Source: Pseudoalteromonas flavipulchra NCIMB 2033 = ATCC BAA-314 (lineage in GTDB: Bacteria > Pseudomonadota > Gammaproteobacteria > Enterobacterales > Alteromonadaceae). Taken from it: a stretch of DNA of 64,000 bases. The stretch covers positions 62,001 through 126,000 of the forward strand of contig JWIH01000025.1 of NCBI GenBank assembly GCA_000814665.1. The letters run 5' to 3'. Both the position numbers and the translations under genes were made by a program. Shown here piece by piece: positions 51,926 through 60,511 of the stretch. Each line of letters opens with the position of its first letter. The first letter of the stretch is position 1. The notes under the pieces were generated by a model. It was not told where the DNA came from. It saw only the letters and a list, made by a program, of their open reading frames with translations, and made no database searches.

Positions 51926-53406
51926 ACAATGAGTCCAAGTTTAGTTATTTTATGAACTTAAGTAATAAACTTAACTTTATCTGGTTTGCGGTTGTTGTGA
52001 GTGTTGGCCTTGTAGCGTCCAATGCCCTAATCGGTTTTAACAATGTTAAAGAATTAAACCAAGTTCAAGAGAGTATCCGAAACACCAGCGAAGTAATGAT
52101 GTCTCTGGATCAGCTGCATATTGCGATGTTAAATGCGGAGGCAGGACAACGAGCATTTTTAATCTCAAATAAAGAAAGCGATTTAGCACCTTTTATAAAA
52201 GCATTGCAAAACCTTGATGAGAGCATAGCTAAAGTTGGTCAGAATCACTCTGAAAGCGATGTACAGCAGCAAAAAATTAATCGTTATATCGAAGGGGTAA
52301 AAGCGCGATTTAAAACTTTGCAAAGTACGGTGATTGTTGCACGTAATACCGATACAGGTAATGAAGCTTTATTACTTGACCGAGCTGCGGATTCTGGAGG
52401 GGATCTACGAGAAGAGTTCACTCAGATCATGGCCGCAGAAGTGGACATCCGGACTATTCAGCTGAATCAGTTAAAACGTGTCCGCAAAGAAGCGCAAGTT
52501 AATATCGTTGTATTTACTTTGCTGAGCGCCGTGATGATTTTTGCTATTTTGCTACTTTTGGTCGTCAATCTACGCAGCGCAAAGAAAGCAAAGAGCGAGT
52601 TAGAAAAAGCAAACGATCATTTAGAAGAAAAGGTGCAAGCGCGTACCGAAGCACTAGAACATTACGCTGAAGAGCTAAATCGTAGCAACCGAGAGCTCGA
52701 AGACTTTGCGTTTGTTGCCTCTCACGACCTGCAAGAACCACTAAGAAAGATCCGCGCTTTTGGTGATCGCATCGAAAAGAATTATGGCGAGCACCTTGAT
52801 GACAAGGGCAAGGATTATTTGGCTCGAATGACGAGTGCCGCACAGCGGATGTCAACGCTTATCACTGACTTGCTTGAGTTATCCCGAGTTACCACCAGAG
52901 CAAAGCCTTTTGAAGAACAGGATCTCAACCAAGTTTTACAGTTTGTGTTGGACGATTTAGAAATTGCAGTTCATGACAGTAGTGCGAGCGTAAACTCGGA
53001 CGTGTTACCGACAATAAAATGTGATGCTAGTCAAATACACCAGCTGTTTTTAAATCTACTTTCCAATGCTATTAAATTCAGAGTAGAAGGGCGCGATCCG
53101 ATTATTACAATCGCGGTTGAAAGCAGCCAATTGATGAGTCAAGATGCTTATACTTTTGTGGTAGAAGATAATGGCGTTGGCTTTGATGCTGAATATGCTG
53201 AGAAAATATTCTCGCCTTTTCAACGACTACATGACAGAAAAAAATATGCTGGTACTGGCATTGGTTTAACCGTGTGTAGACGCATTGTTGAGCGACACGG
53301 CGGAACGATTTCAGCGACCAGTGAAGATGGTAAAGGTGCTAAATTCACGATCACATTACTCGCTGAACCAACACCAATTATTCAGGAACTGAAGAATGAA
53401 CTATAA
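51922..53406 (+). CDS. CHASE3-sensor histidine kinase
   Basis: A 494-residue membrane kinase. TM1 lies at about 17-38, a CHASE3 periplasmic sensor at 40-185 (LNAEAGQRAFLIS is the typical sequence), TM2 at 193-217, and a coiled linker to 255. HisKA has H268 in ASHDLQEPLRKI, of the phytochrome-kinase style, and the HATPase_c domain has NLLSNAIKF (N box), VEDNGVGFD (G1) and GTGIGLTV (G2). All catalytic motifs are present. It starts at GTG within the stop of the DHp-like gene and overlaps the next receiver gene by 11 bp, so all three are coupled. Confidence 0.9.
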   Translation: MNNESKFSYFMNLSNKLNFIWFAVVVSVGLVASNALIGFNNVKELNQVQESIRNTSEVMMSLDQLHIAMLNAEAGQRAFLISNKESDLAPFIKALQNLDESIAKVGQNHSESDVQQQKINRYIEGVKARFKTLQSTVIVARNTDTGNEALLLDRAADSGGDLREEFTQIMAAEVDIRTIQLNQLKRVRKEAQVNIVVFTLLSAVMIFAILLLLVVNLRSAKKAKSELEKANDHLEEKVQARTEALEHYAEELNRSNRELEDFAFVASHDLQEPLRKIRAFGDRIEKNYGEHLDDKGKDYLARMTSAAQRMSTLITDLLELSRVTTRAKPFEEQDLNQVLQFVLDDLEIAVHDSSASVNSDVLPTIKCDASQIHQLFLNLLSNAIKFRVEGRDPIITIAVESSQLMSQDAYTFVVEDNGVGFDAEYAEKIFSPFQRLHDRKKYAGTGIGLTVCRRIVERHGGTISATSEDGKGAKFTITLLAEPTPIIQELKNEL

Positions 53407-53845
53407 AAAAACTCAGCCAATCCATATTTTGATGGCGGATGATGACGAAGATGATCGCTTGTTGGCTCAAGACGCTTTAGAAGAAAGCCGAGTACTCAAT
53501 GCATTTCAGTTTGTTAAGGACGGGGTTGAGCTTTTGGAATATTTGAGAAATGAGGGAGAGTTTACTGATAAACAACGATATCCAAGACCGAACCTCATTT
53601 TACTTGACCTGAATATGCCAAGAATGGATGGTAGAGAAGCGTTACAAGAAATCAAAAAAGATCCAATACTACGTTCTATACCCGTGGTTATCTTAACTAC
53701 TTCCAAAGAGGAAGAAGACAAACTGAGAGGGTATGACTCAGGCGCTGCATCTTATATTACTAAGCCCGTGGATTTTGATGGTTTAGTTGATTTGATGAAA
53801 CATTTAGGCAAGTACTGGATTGAAATAGTAGAGCTGCCAAATTAA
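53396..53845 (+). CDS. Rcp1-type single-domain response regulator
   Basis: A 149-residue stand-alone receiver with the DDDEDD start (15-20), phosphoacceptor Asp71 in LLDLNMPRMDG, Thr in ILTTSKEEEDK and Lys in YITKPVDFDG. The longer insert between the first strand and Asp, and the closing GKYWIE, resemble Rcp1-like regulators that partner with phytochrome-type kinases. It has no output domain, so it may act as an adaptor or phosphate sink. It overlaps the upstream kinase gene by 11 bp. Confidence 0.9.
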   Translation: MNYKKTQPIHILMADDDEDDRLLAQDALEESRVLNAFQFVKDGVELLEYLRNEGEFTDKQRYPRPNLILLDLNMPRMDGREALQEIKKDPILRSIPVVILTTSKEEEDKLRGYDSGAASYITKPVDFDGLVDLMKHLGKYWIEIVELPN

Positions 53846-53958
53846 TCCCATAGCGCTTGTGCAAACAAGCGCTACCTCACCGCAAGTCGTCCTATACTTG
53901 TTTCAACATAACGTGACGACCCAAACGAATTAATATCACTTCATTTGTGGAGGCTAGT

Positions 53959-55911
53959 ATGACAAAGGAGTCGGTCAGTGAAGTCAATGTGCTGCTCATT
54001 GAAGATGACGAAGACGATTATATTTTAACCTTAGATTATTTACAGTCTATTCCTAACTTTAAATTTAATCTCGTTTGGCAAAGCCAATACCATCAAGCGC
54101 TAGAAGCACTGGAGAGTAATGGCTTCGATCTCTGCTTATTGGATTATCAATTAGGCCCACAAACCGGTTTGAGCGTGTTAAAAGAAGCCAGAGCAAGACA
54201 GGTTCATACGCCGATAATCATGCTGACGGGGCAATCAGATGAAGTGTTAGATAACGAAGCCCTAAAAGCGGGTGCTGAAGACTTCGTGCTTAAGTCAGAA
54301 ATAAGCAGCGCTCGATTTATTCGTTCCATTCGCTATGCTTTGGCACGCAAAGAACTTGAACGTGAACGCCTGGAGCGATTGCGAGTCGAGTCTGACAGTC
54401 GAGCAAAAGACCGCTTTTTGGCACATTTAAGCCATGAGTTGAGAACGCCGTTAACGTCTATTCTAGGTTACACCAATCTCCTCTTATCTCGGGAAGAGTT
54501 GCAGAATGTTAAGCCTGAGCTTTCTATAATCAATAACAATAGCGAGCACTTACTTAATTTATTAAATGATGTACTCGACCTATCCAAGCTAAATGAAAAT
54601 CGGTTACAGCTAAATAAACAAAGCACGTGTTTGAATAGCTTTCTAAGTGATTTATATAGTCTGTTTAAAATGGCCGCAGCCAAGAAAGGCTTGAGTTTTA
54701 GCATTGAAGCTAAAACACCACTTCCTCAAGATGTAAAGGTTGATAAAACACGACTAAAACAGGTACTTATCAACATTATTTATAATGCAATTAAGTTCAC
54801 AAGCTCCGGTTTCGTGAAGGTTGAGATCACGTTACAAGCTGATGCAAAACTTGAGTTCAAGGTGATTGATACAGGTATTGGTATTCCTTGCGAGAAGCTT
54901 AAACGTATATTTAAACCTTTTGAACAAGTACAAAACGTCACAACGCGCACGGATGAAGGTGCTGGTCTTGGTTTAGCTATTAGCTCTGCACTCATTAAAC
55001 TGATGGGAGGCGAGCTTGCGGTTGAGTCAACCTTGGGAGAGGGGAGTGAGTTTGGTTTTAGTATTGATCTTGGTGCTATCGATGAAATGACTCTGGCGCC
55101 ATTGATGCTAGATAAAACCCAAAATGCGACCGATAACTCGCTTCCATCTGATTTGCAAGGGCATATCCTTATCGTTGAAGACATTAGTGAGATCCAGATG
55201 TTGTTGCGCACCCTGATTGGTCAAACCGGCGCAACCGCTGAAATTGCGGGCGATGGCATTGAAGCGCTTGCGATGCTTAAGGATGATCCAGATAAGTATG
55301 ACTTAGTCTTTATGGACTTGCACATGCCAAGAATGGATGGTCGAGACACTATTGTTGCGCTCAGAGAGCGTGGTATTGATTTACCTGTTGTCGCACTAAC
55401 AGCGGCCGCTCAAAAAGGCACAAAAGAAGAATTAATGGCGCTTGGCTTTAGCGATATGATGAGCAAGCCTGTTAATGTCTCTGAGTTAGGAGAATATTTA
55501 GCTCACTACTTGAGTGACGAGTTGGCAACATCTAGCGATGATGTGGCGCAAACTACCGGTACTTTGCGGTTTTTAGTGGTAGAAGACGACGCAGATACAC
55601 GCAACCTGCTTAAGCTGTTACTTAATTCACTGCAAGTGAATGTGGTTACGGCAGAGTGCGCGCAAACTTGTTGGCAGCATTTTGTTGGTCCTGAGCGCTT
55701 TGACACGATTTTACTGGATATAGGTCTGCCCGATAAGTCTGGGCTTACGCTTGCGCGAGAGATTAAAGCACAAGATCCTAATCAGCATATCGTGATTGCA
55801 AGTGGTTTTGATCCAGAGCCGGAAAAATTGGCCGAGTCACAAGTAGATGACGTGTTGTTAAAGCCTATAACACTGGTGGATCTGAAAGAAATTAAAGAAA
55901 AGCTGGTTTAG
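53959..55911 (+). CDS. Hybrid histidine kinase with three receiver domains (REC-HK-REC-REC)
   Basis: From ATG 53959 (GGAGG upstream; a GTG four codons earlier is also open) the product is 650 residues with no membrane segment. REC1 (about 10-125, Asp62, VLKSE) is followed by HisKA (His159 in LSHELRTPL), HATPase_c (YNAIKF, DTGIGIP, GAGLGLAIS), REC2 (about 395-510; MDLHMPRMDG) and REC3 (about 530-650; LLDIGLPDKSG and LLKPI). All phosphorylation residues are present. REC1 before the kinase suggests input from the upstream receiver or kinase, and REC2/REC3 offer two more phosphate sites. No HPt is fused to it, which makes the nearby DHp-like protein interesting. Confidence 0.92.
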   Translation: MTKESVSEVNVLLIEDDEDDYILTLDYLQSIPNFKFNLVWQSQYHQALEALESNGFDLCLLDYQLGPQTGLSVLKEARARQVHTPIIMLTGQSDEVLDNEALKAGAEDFVLKSEISSARFIRSIRYALARKELERERLERLRVESDSRAKDRFLAHLSHELRTPLTSILGYTNLLLSREELQNVKPELSIINNNSEHLLNLLNDVLDLSKLNENRLQLNKQSTCLNSFLSDLYSLFKMAAAKKGLSFSIEAKTPLPQDVKVDKTRLKQVLINIIYNAIKFTSSGFVKVEITLQADAKLEFKVIDTGIGIPCEKLKRIFKPFEQVQNVTTRTDEGAGLGLAISSALIKLMGGELAVESTLGEGSEFGFSIDLGAIDEMTLAPLMLDKTQNATDNSLPSDLQGHILIVEDISEIQMLLRTLIGQTGATAEIAGDGIEALAMLKDDPDKYDLVFMDLHMPRMDGRDTIVALRERGIDLPVVALTAAAQKGTKEELMALGFSDMMSKPVNVSELGEYLAHYLSDELATSSDDVAQTTGTLRFLVVEDDADTRNLLKLLLNSLQVNVVTAECAQTCWQHFVGPERFDTILLDIGLPDKSGLTLAREIKAQDPNQHIVIASGFDPEPEKLAESQVDDVLLKPITLVDLKEIKEKLV

Positions 55912-55923
55912 ATAAGAACCGAA

Positions 55924-55961
55924 GAATAGCGCAAGGAATTAAATGATACCTTGCGCTATTC
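55924..55961. terminator. Bidirectional terminator of the signalling cluster
   Basis: A perfect 13-bp stem GAATAGCGCAAGG (55924-55936) / CCTTGCGCTATTC (55949-55961) with a 12-base loop. It covers the stop of the YqjK-like gene on the minus strand and follows the hybrid kinase gene by 12 bp. Confidence 0.88.
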
Positions 55962-56193
55962 TTTGTAGAAGTACGATTTTTCTTAGTGCACCAAACTTGC
56001 CATATTTAGCGCTGAGTGCGCCAAACATAAACATGAAGCCCAACCCTTGAGGAGAGCTAATCGCGTCGGTAAATACTTTTTTGGCTTTCACTTGGGTAAG
56101 GTGATTAAAATGTCTAGCGGTAATGAGCTTTTTCTTCTCTATCACCACTTCTTGGTGCAACTTATCAGTGATGAATTCAGCGAGCTTCGTCAT
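55939..56193 (-). CDS. YqjK-like small protein
   Basis: From the ATG at 56193 (GGAGG nearby) the product is 84 residues. It is mostly hydrophilic, with a short hydrophobic Gly/Phe stretch (GLGFMFMFGALSAKYG) near the C-terminus. Sequence alone does not identify it, but the order DUF883 - holin-family - small basic protein is that of E. coli yqjD-yqjE-yqjK. It overlaps the holin-family gene by 17 bp. The frame is also open to 56214 but the start at 56193 has the better site. Confidence 0.6.
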   Translation of the reverse strand: MTKLAEFITDKLHQEVVIEKKKLITARHFNHLTQVKAKKVFTDAISSPQGLGFMFMFGALSAKYGKFGALRKIVLLQRIAQGII

Positions 56194-56614
56194 TACTGGC
56201 CTCCTGCTTCGCAACTGAAGTATAAAACCCAGACGTCAGGTCATTTATGCTGTTATTAAAGAGCTTTAGCCCGGTGACGATCAGGTAATAAATCATTGCG
56301 ATATTGATAGTAAGTACAATACCGGCAGAAATAAACCAGCTTAGGCCTGCGTAGGTTAAGGCGTAAGCAAATAACACATGCAAGCTGCCCCATACCATTG
56401 CCGTTAAAATTAAAGAAAACAGAATTAACCCGAGCGCGATACATAAAGTTTTTAAATTAGCTCTGAACTTCGCACCTAATAGGTTAATTTGTGCTTCAGC
56501 GATTTGCTGATAACTGTCGAATAATAGAGACACAGAATCTTTAAGCTCAGCGAGCGCTGGTGTGCGCTCGTGAGCAGCTGCTTGACGGTCTCTTACTTGA
56601 GCTTGGTCTTGCAT
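56177..56614 (-). CDS. YqjE-like (phage holin superfamily) membrane protein
   Basis: A 145-residue protein. A polar N-terminus with ALAELKDSVSLLFDSYQQIAEAQ precedes two transmembrane helices (about 55-80 and 88-112) and a soluble tail. It fits the holin-X/DUF1469 (YqjE) pattern, which despite the name is a common inner-membrane stress-associated protein with no lysis role shown. It lies two bases after the YqjD-like stop and overlaps the next gene. Confidence 0.75.
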   Translation of the reverse strand: MQDQAQVRDRQAAAHERTPALAELKDSVSLLFDSYQQIAEAQINLLGAKFRANLKTLCIALGLILFSLILTAMVWGSLHVLFAYALTYAGLSWFISAGIVLTINIAMIYYLIVTGLKLFNNSINDLTSGFYTSVAKQEASNDEAR

Positions 56615-56616
56615 GA

Positions 56617-56946
56617 TTACTTATTCCTTAACAGCATAGTTGCCAACATACCGAGTGAAAATGCGATACCAGCCGTTTTTACTGGGTTTTCCGTTGCATA
56701 CTTTTTCACACCAGATGTATTCCACGCACGTTCCCACTCTTTACGCTTGGCACCAATGGCTTCGCTTGAGTTATGACCTTTTTCACGCAGCGAGGTTTCA
56801 GTGCGAGATGCTGAAGCGTGCAGTGAATCTACTGACGCATGTAATGTATCTGCAATTTGATCCGTAACTGGGTGACTAGAATCATGGCCATTTGACAGTG
56901 GTTTTGCTGTGTTACTTGTCTGTGTTTGGTTTGCTTGGTTACTCAT
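56617..56946 (-). CDS. YqjD/ElaB-like (DUF883) membrane-anchored protein
   Basis: A 109-residue protein. A long polar, Ser/Thr/Asn-rich N-terminal half and a helical middle are followed by a C-terminal hydrophobic anchor, NPVKTAGIAFSLGMLATMLLRNK, the typical end of DUF883 proteins. E. coli ElaB and YqjD bind ribosomes and anchor them to the membrane in stationary phase under RpoS control. An AAGGAG site precedes the ATG. It is first of a three-gene yqjDEK-like operon. Confidence 0.78.
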   Translation of the reverse strand: MSNQANQTQTSNTAKPLSNGHDSSHPVTDQIADTLHASVDSLHASASRTETSLREKGHNSSEAIGAKRKEWERAWNTSGVKKYATENPVKTAGIAFSLGMLATMLLRNK

Positions 56947-57361
56947 AAACTACTCCTTATTCGTTTAGTTCACTGTATTCGTTGCAAACCCTTTGCCAAC
57001 TTAAAAGTTTAGTAATATCAGTCTATTAGATTTATCTCATGTTTTGTGTCGGTAGATGCGATACGAAGGGTGTAAATGTTACATAGCAGAACCTACAGGG
57101 TGTAGAGTTTAAAAAAAGTGACAGGTTTTATTTCTAGCTGTGAATGGCAAATATTACATCTAGAGTTTTTCTATCTTTAAATGCTGTTTTCTGCAAACAA
57201 AGGAATCGCGAGAAAGCACTCACATTATTCAATATGAGAGCCATACGCTGAAAACAAAAAAGGCGCTACCAAGTGGTAGCGCCAAAACCAGACTCTTGTG
57301 AAAGAGCCAGGACTGAGTCAAAGGGGAAATAATTGGGAGGCTATAAAGCCAAAATTACTGT
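56947..57361. other. Gene-free region, 415 bp
   Basis: A non-coding spacer between two minus-strand operons. It carries the strong terminator of the barrel gene at 57252-57284 and the promoter of the yqjD-like operon. No other RNA or ORF was seen. Confidence 0.5.
57252..57284 (-). terminator. Intrinsic terminator of the outer-membrane barrel gene
   Basis: Read on the minus strand, GGCGCTACC-ACTT-GGTAGCGCC is a perfect 9-bp stem followed by TTTTTTGTTTT. It lies about 78 bp past the stop codon. Confidence 0.9.
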
Positions 57362-57937
57362 TTAAAATTGATACTCGATTGAGACTGCTGCTACGTCCAT
57401 ATCTGGGTCGATATCGTCCTCAAGTTCGTAGCGCGTATATTCTAAACGCATGTTAATGTTTTCGTTTAGGTGGAACTCTACACCAGCACCATAAAGCCAG
57501 TCGCCACCTTCAAGGTTAGATGAAACACGACCTACAGCTGGAATATCAGCATAGATATCTGCATCCCATTCAAGCCAACCACCTTTTGCGTAAACTGAAA
57601 AGTATTCGTTTAATGGGGCTGAGAGACGTGTAGATAAAGAAATACCGTCGATTTCAGCAGAGTTGTCAATGTCACTTGCTTCGTCGAAGTTTTCATAGGC
57701 AAGTTCAAAGCTCCAATATGGATTGATTTTTGTACCTACATACGCTTTTAACATAGACGAGTCATCGTCGAACGAGGTGTCGTTCTCACGATCTTCCCAC
57801 TGAAAAGAGTATTGGCCGTAACCGATACCTGTATAAATTTTATAATCTTCTAGTCCAAAATCAGACTCCGCGTGAGCAGCGGTAGATGCAAGACCTAGAG
57901 AAGCTAGTAGCGCAGCGGCAATAGTTAATTGTTTCAT
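57362..57937 (-). CDS. OmpA-type 8-strand outer-membrane beta-barrel protein
   Basis: A 191-residue exported protein with signal peptide 1-23 (ends AHAES). The rest is alternating polar and aromatic beta strands (for example YKIYTGIGYGQYSFQW, WSFELAYENF, LYGAGVEFHLN) and a terminal Phe in VAAVSIEYQF, the signal for outer-membrane insertion by BAM. The mature size fits an 8-stranded barrel of the OmpA-like/porin family. It is rich in Asp and Glu (loops DENDTSFDDDSS and ELEDDIDPD), a feature of marine barrels. Its partner upstream on the same strand is the BON protein (61-bp gap), so they may be co-transcribed. Confidence 0.85.
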   Translation of the reverse strand: MKQLTIAAALLASLGLASTAAHAESDFGLEDYKIYTGIGYGQYSFQWEDRENDTSFDDDSSMLKAYVGTKINPYWSFELAYENFDEASDIDNSAEIDGISLSTRLSAPLNEYFSVYAKGGWLEWDADIYADIPAVGRVSSNLEGGDWLYGAGVEFHLNENINMRLEYTRYELEDDIDPDMDVAAVSIEYQF

Positions 57938-57998
57938 CTTTACTCCTTAAATCAATATAAATATGGGAGGGGGGAGTGCCCCCTCAAATCAAAATTGC

Positions 57999-58562
57999 TT
58001 ATGATTTTTTAGTAACGCGAAGGTTATCTTTTACATCTTTAACGTCATTGGCGTTTTTCGCGATTTGCACAGCAAGTTTGCGCTCAGCTTCGCTACCAAC
58101 ATGGCCGTTTAGTGTTACGACTAAACCTTCCACATCAACATCGATGTCAGTACCATCTACATCTGTGTCAAACAGGTAGCGAGACTTAATTACTGTTGCG
58201 ATTTTTGCGTCAGTAAAGCCGCTATCGCTTTCGTAGTTACGCTCTTTTTTGCGTTCATCTGACATATCAACGATAGTCAGGTCGTTTTTCACTTCTTTTA
58301 CGCCATCGATACCTAGTACCAGCTCTTCAGCTAGCTTTTTGTCTACTGAGTGTTCAACTTTACCAGTTAGCACTACAACGCCATTTTTTACATCTGTGTT
58401 AATGTCAAAATTGTTCAGCTCACCGTTGAAAAGTAGCGTCGCTTCTGCTTTACCGTCTATCCAAGCATCGCTTGCTTCTTTTTCCCAAGAATTATCAGCA
58501 GCAAAAGCTGAAGCAGTAGTAAGTGAAGATACAAGTACAGTTGCAATTAATGTCTTTTTCAT
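57999..58562 (-). CDS. OsmY-like periplasmic BON-domain protein
   Basis: A 187-residue protein with signal peptide 1-21 (ends AFAAD) and two BON domains (about 33-100 and 113-183). Each has the form of beta strands with G-V/L-VVxLxGxVxS (GVVVLTGKVEHSVDKKLAEEL and GLVVTLNGHVGSEAERKLAV). OsmY is a periplasmic chaperone induced by osmotic shock and stationary phase. AAAGGAG precedes the ATG. Its head-to-head neighbour is mscS, and both serve osmotic stress. Confidence 0.88.
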   Translation of the reverse strand: MKKTLIATVLVSSLTTASAFAADNSWEKEASDAWIDGKAEATLLFNGELNNFDINTDVKNGVVVLTGKVEHSVDKKLAEELVLGIDGVKEVKNDLTIVDMSDERKKERNYESDSGFTDAKIATVIKSRYLFDTDVDGTDIDVDVEGLVVTLNGHVGSEAERKLAVQIAKNANDVKDVKDNLRVTKKS

Positions 58563-58797
58563 AATTAAACTCCTTTAATTTCGTAGTCGAATTACCTACT
58601 GCAGTTGTTGTGCCATGTTGTAAATTGCTGAATTTTATATATTTTTATTTTATGGGTAAGTTTTAAGGAAGAATTTACCGAGAAAATGTTTACATTACTT
58701 TGTAATAATTACCTTTTTCATGAACGGCTAATTAATATCAGTAGGAATGATTACTGCATTCGAACGTTGTTGCGTACTTATATAGGAGTTAGTAATT
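58563..58797. promoter_or_regulatory. Shared divergent promoter region, osmY-like / mscS
   Basis: A 235-bp AT-rich gap between divergent osmotic-stress genes. It must hold both promoters; individual -35/-10 elements could not be assigned with confidence. Confidence 0.4.
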
Positions 58798-59682
58798 ATG
58801 AATTTAGAAAAGTTTTGGACGTTAATTAATGATAAGTTAATCTCTTGGCTTGAATCCGGTGTGCAGTTACTACCGAATATGATCCTAGCCTTAATGATAC
58901 TAATATTCTTTACAATGCTGGCTAAAATATCATCTATTTGGTTTTCTAAAGCGATTAAAAAAGCAATAAAGACAGAACAAGTTGCTTCTCTTATTAGTTC
59001 CATATTTAAAGTCTCTATTATTGCCATTGGGATTTTCTTCGCTTTAGATATAGTAAAACTATCAGGTGCCGTAATGTCATTGTTGGCTGGGGCGGGGATC
59101 ATTGGCCTTGCTATTGGCTTTGCATTCCAAGACATGACTGAAAACCTCATCGCTGGATTTGTGATGGGAGTCAGAAAGCCCTTTATGGTCGGTGACATTA
59201 TCAGAACCAAGGATTGCTTTGGCACGGTAAGCAAAATCAATTTGAGAAATACCTTGGTAGAAAATTTTTACGGCCAGCTGTCTTATATTCCCAACAAAAT
59301 TCTCTTTAAGAATGAGTTACAAAACTACACTAAGCTTGGTAAGCGAAGGATAGAAGTACCAGTTGGTATCTCATATGCGGATGACCCAGAACAAGCCCGC
59401 GAGGTGATTGTTGAGGCCATTAATAAGCTTGATTTCGTAGTAAACCAAAAAGAAACGGATGTCTATGCAGAGTCTTTTGGTGATAGTTCTATTAATCTAT
59501 TAGTGTGGTTTTGGATAGACTACCCAGCGGATCCCGGCTTTATGGTGGTCAGGCACCAAGCAATTTGTACAATTAGCCGTGTTTTAGCTGATAACGATAT
59601 CTTAATTCCTTTCCCTATTAGGACGATGGATTTCAATGCAAAAGGCAGTACGACCTTAAGTGCGCAATTATCACAGGAATAA
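58798..59682 (+). CDS. MscS-type mechanosensitive channel
   Basis: A 294-residue small-conductance mechanosensitive channel. TM1 is about 24-45, TM2 about 63-82, and TM3 has the Gly/Ala pore helix AGAGIIGLAIGFAFQDMTENLIAG (about 99-122). A beta domain follows with FMVGDIIRT and NKILFKN, then the cytoplasmic vestibule. The sequence matches the MscS core plan of E. coli. It opens on hypo-osmotic shock to release solutes. AGGAGTT precedes the ATG. Confidence 0.92.
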   Translation: MNLEKFWTLINDKLISWLESGVQLLPNMILALMILIFFTMLAKISSIWFSKAIKKAIKTEQVASLISSIFKVSIIAIGIFFALDIVKLSGAVMSLLAGAGIIGLAIGFAFQDMTENLIAGFVMGVRKPFMVGDIIRTKDCFGTVSKINLRNTLVENFYGQLSYIPNKILFKNELQNYTKLGKRRIEVPVGISYADDPEQAREVIVEAINKLDFVVNQKETDVYAESFGDSSINLLVWFWIDYPADPGFMVVRHQAICTISRVLADNDILIPFPIRTMDFNAKGSTTLSAQLSQE

Positions 59683-59846
59683 TTTACATCTAGTTTGTAA
59701 TATTTTCACCGCTCTGAAAGTTCTTATATTAAAAACCCTTGTAAAATAAAGGTTTATAATTTGGCATTTAATCTGCATTAACGAAAAGGACAGAAATAAT
59801 ATTTGCAAAATGCACTTATTAAATATTTAAGCGAAAGGAGTTATTT

Positions 59847-60293
59847 ATGGCAGATTCAAATTACGACATGGAGCCGGTAAAAGAGCTCATTAAAGTATTA
59901 AATGGTGGTGTAGATTTTTACACCGAAGCTAAGAAGAAGCTAGATAATATCGAATTAAACCGCGTATTTGACCAAATGATTGTAGATAAAGCGCAAGCAA
60001 TCTCGGATCTACAACCATTTGTTCTTATCGACGAGGGTGAAATAGAGACTGATTCAGCACTTAGCATCGACATTCGTGAATCGTACACCAAGTTGGTTAG
60101 TATGGTGAGCACCGACAAAGAGCACACCTATATTTCTCAGCTAGAAGAAGTGGAAGACAAAGTGTTGAGCAAGCTTGATAAAGCGTTAAGTAAAGATCTT
60201 CCACCTAAATGCAAGAGTGTATTACTGCAAATCCAAACCAGAATGCAAGCTTGTCACGATCAAATGAAGCAGTTGCAAGAGCTAACTGCCTAA
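59847..60293 (+). CDS. PA2169-family four-helix-bundle protein (DUF2383)
   Basis: A 148-residue soluble helical protein. The pattern EPVKELIKVLNGGVDFYTEAKKK at the start and CKSVLLQIQTRMQACHDQMKQLQ at the end are typical of the DUF2383/PA2169 family, a ferritin-like bundle of unknown function. AAAGGAG precedes the ATG. It is first in a three-gene plus-strand operon with a YtjA-like protein and a lipoprotein, placed next to mscS. Confidence 0.78.
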   Translation: MADSNYDMEPVKELIKVLNGGVDFYTEAKKKLDNIELNRVFDQMIVDKAQAISDLQPFVLIDEGEIETDSALSIDIRESYTKLVSMVSTDKEHTYISQLEEVEDKVLSKLDKALSKDLPPKCKSVLLQIQTRMQACHDQMKQLQELTA

Positions 60294-60303
60294 GGAGAAT
60301 GTT

Positions 60304-60471
60304 ATGTTGAGTTGGGCTGTAATGTTTTTATTCCTAGCACTTGTCGCAGCCGTGTTAGGTTTCACCGGAATCGCGGGCGCTGCGGCAGGTATGGCGAAAA
60401 TTCTATTTTTTGTGTTTATCGCCTTTATGATTATTTCGTTTATTTTTGGTAAAGCACGAGCTCCCAGGTAA
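60304..60471 (+). CDS. ytjA: YtjA-family (DUF1328) membrane protein
   Basis: A 55-residue protein between ATG 60304 and TAA 60471. Two membrane helices (about 4-22 and 33-49) flank GFTGIAGAAAGMAKILFF, which closely matches E. coli YtjA (GFGGLAGTAAGAAKIVF) from memory. Function is unknown; it is common in envelope stress loci. AAGGAG is the ribosome-binding site and it starts 10 bp after the bundle gene. Confidence 0.88.
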   Translation: MLSWAVMFLFLALVAAVLGFTGIAGAAAGMAKILFFVFIAFMIISFIFGKARAPR

Positions 60472-60511
60472 AAGGGATTTAACGTACTAAAACGGTTTTA
60501 GGAGATAGATT

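Noticed and set aside
57966..57988. GC-rich hairpin GAGGGGG-GAGTG-CCCCCTC between the BON and barrel genes
   Set aside because: No T run follows on the minus strand, so it is not called a terminator; it could be an RNA processing or stability element.
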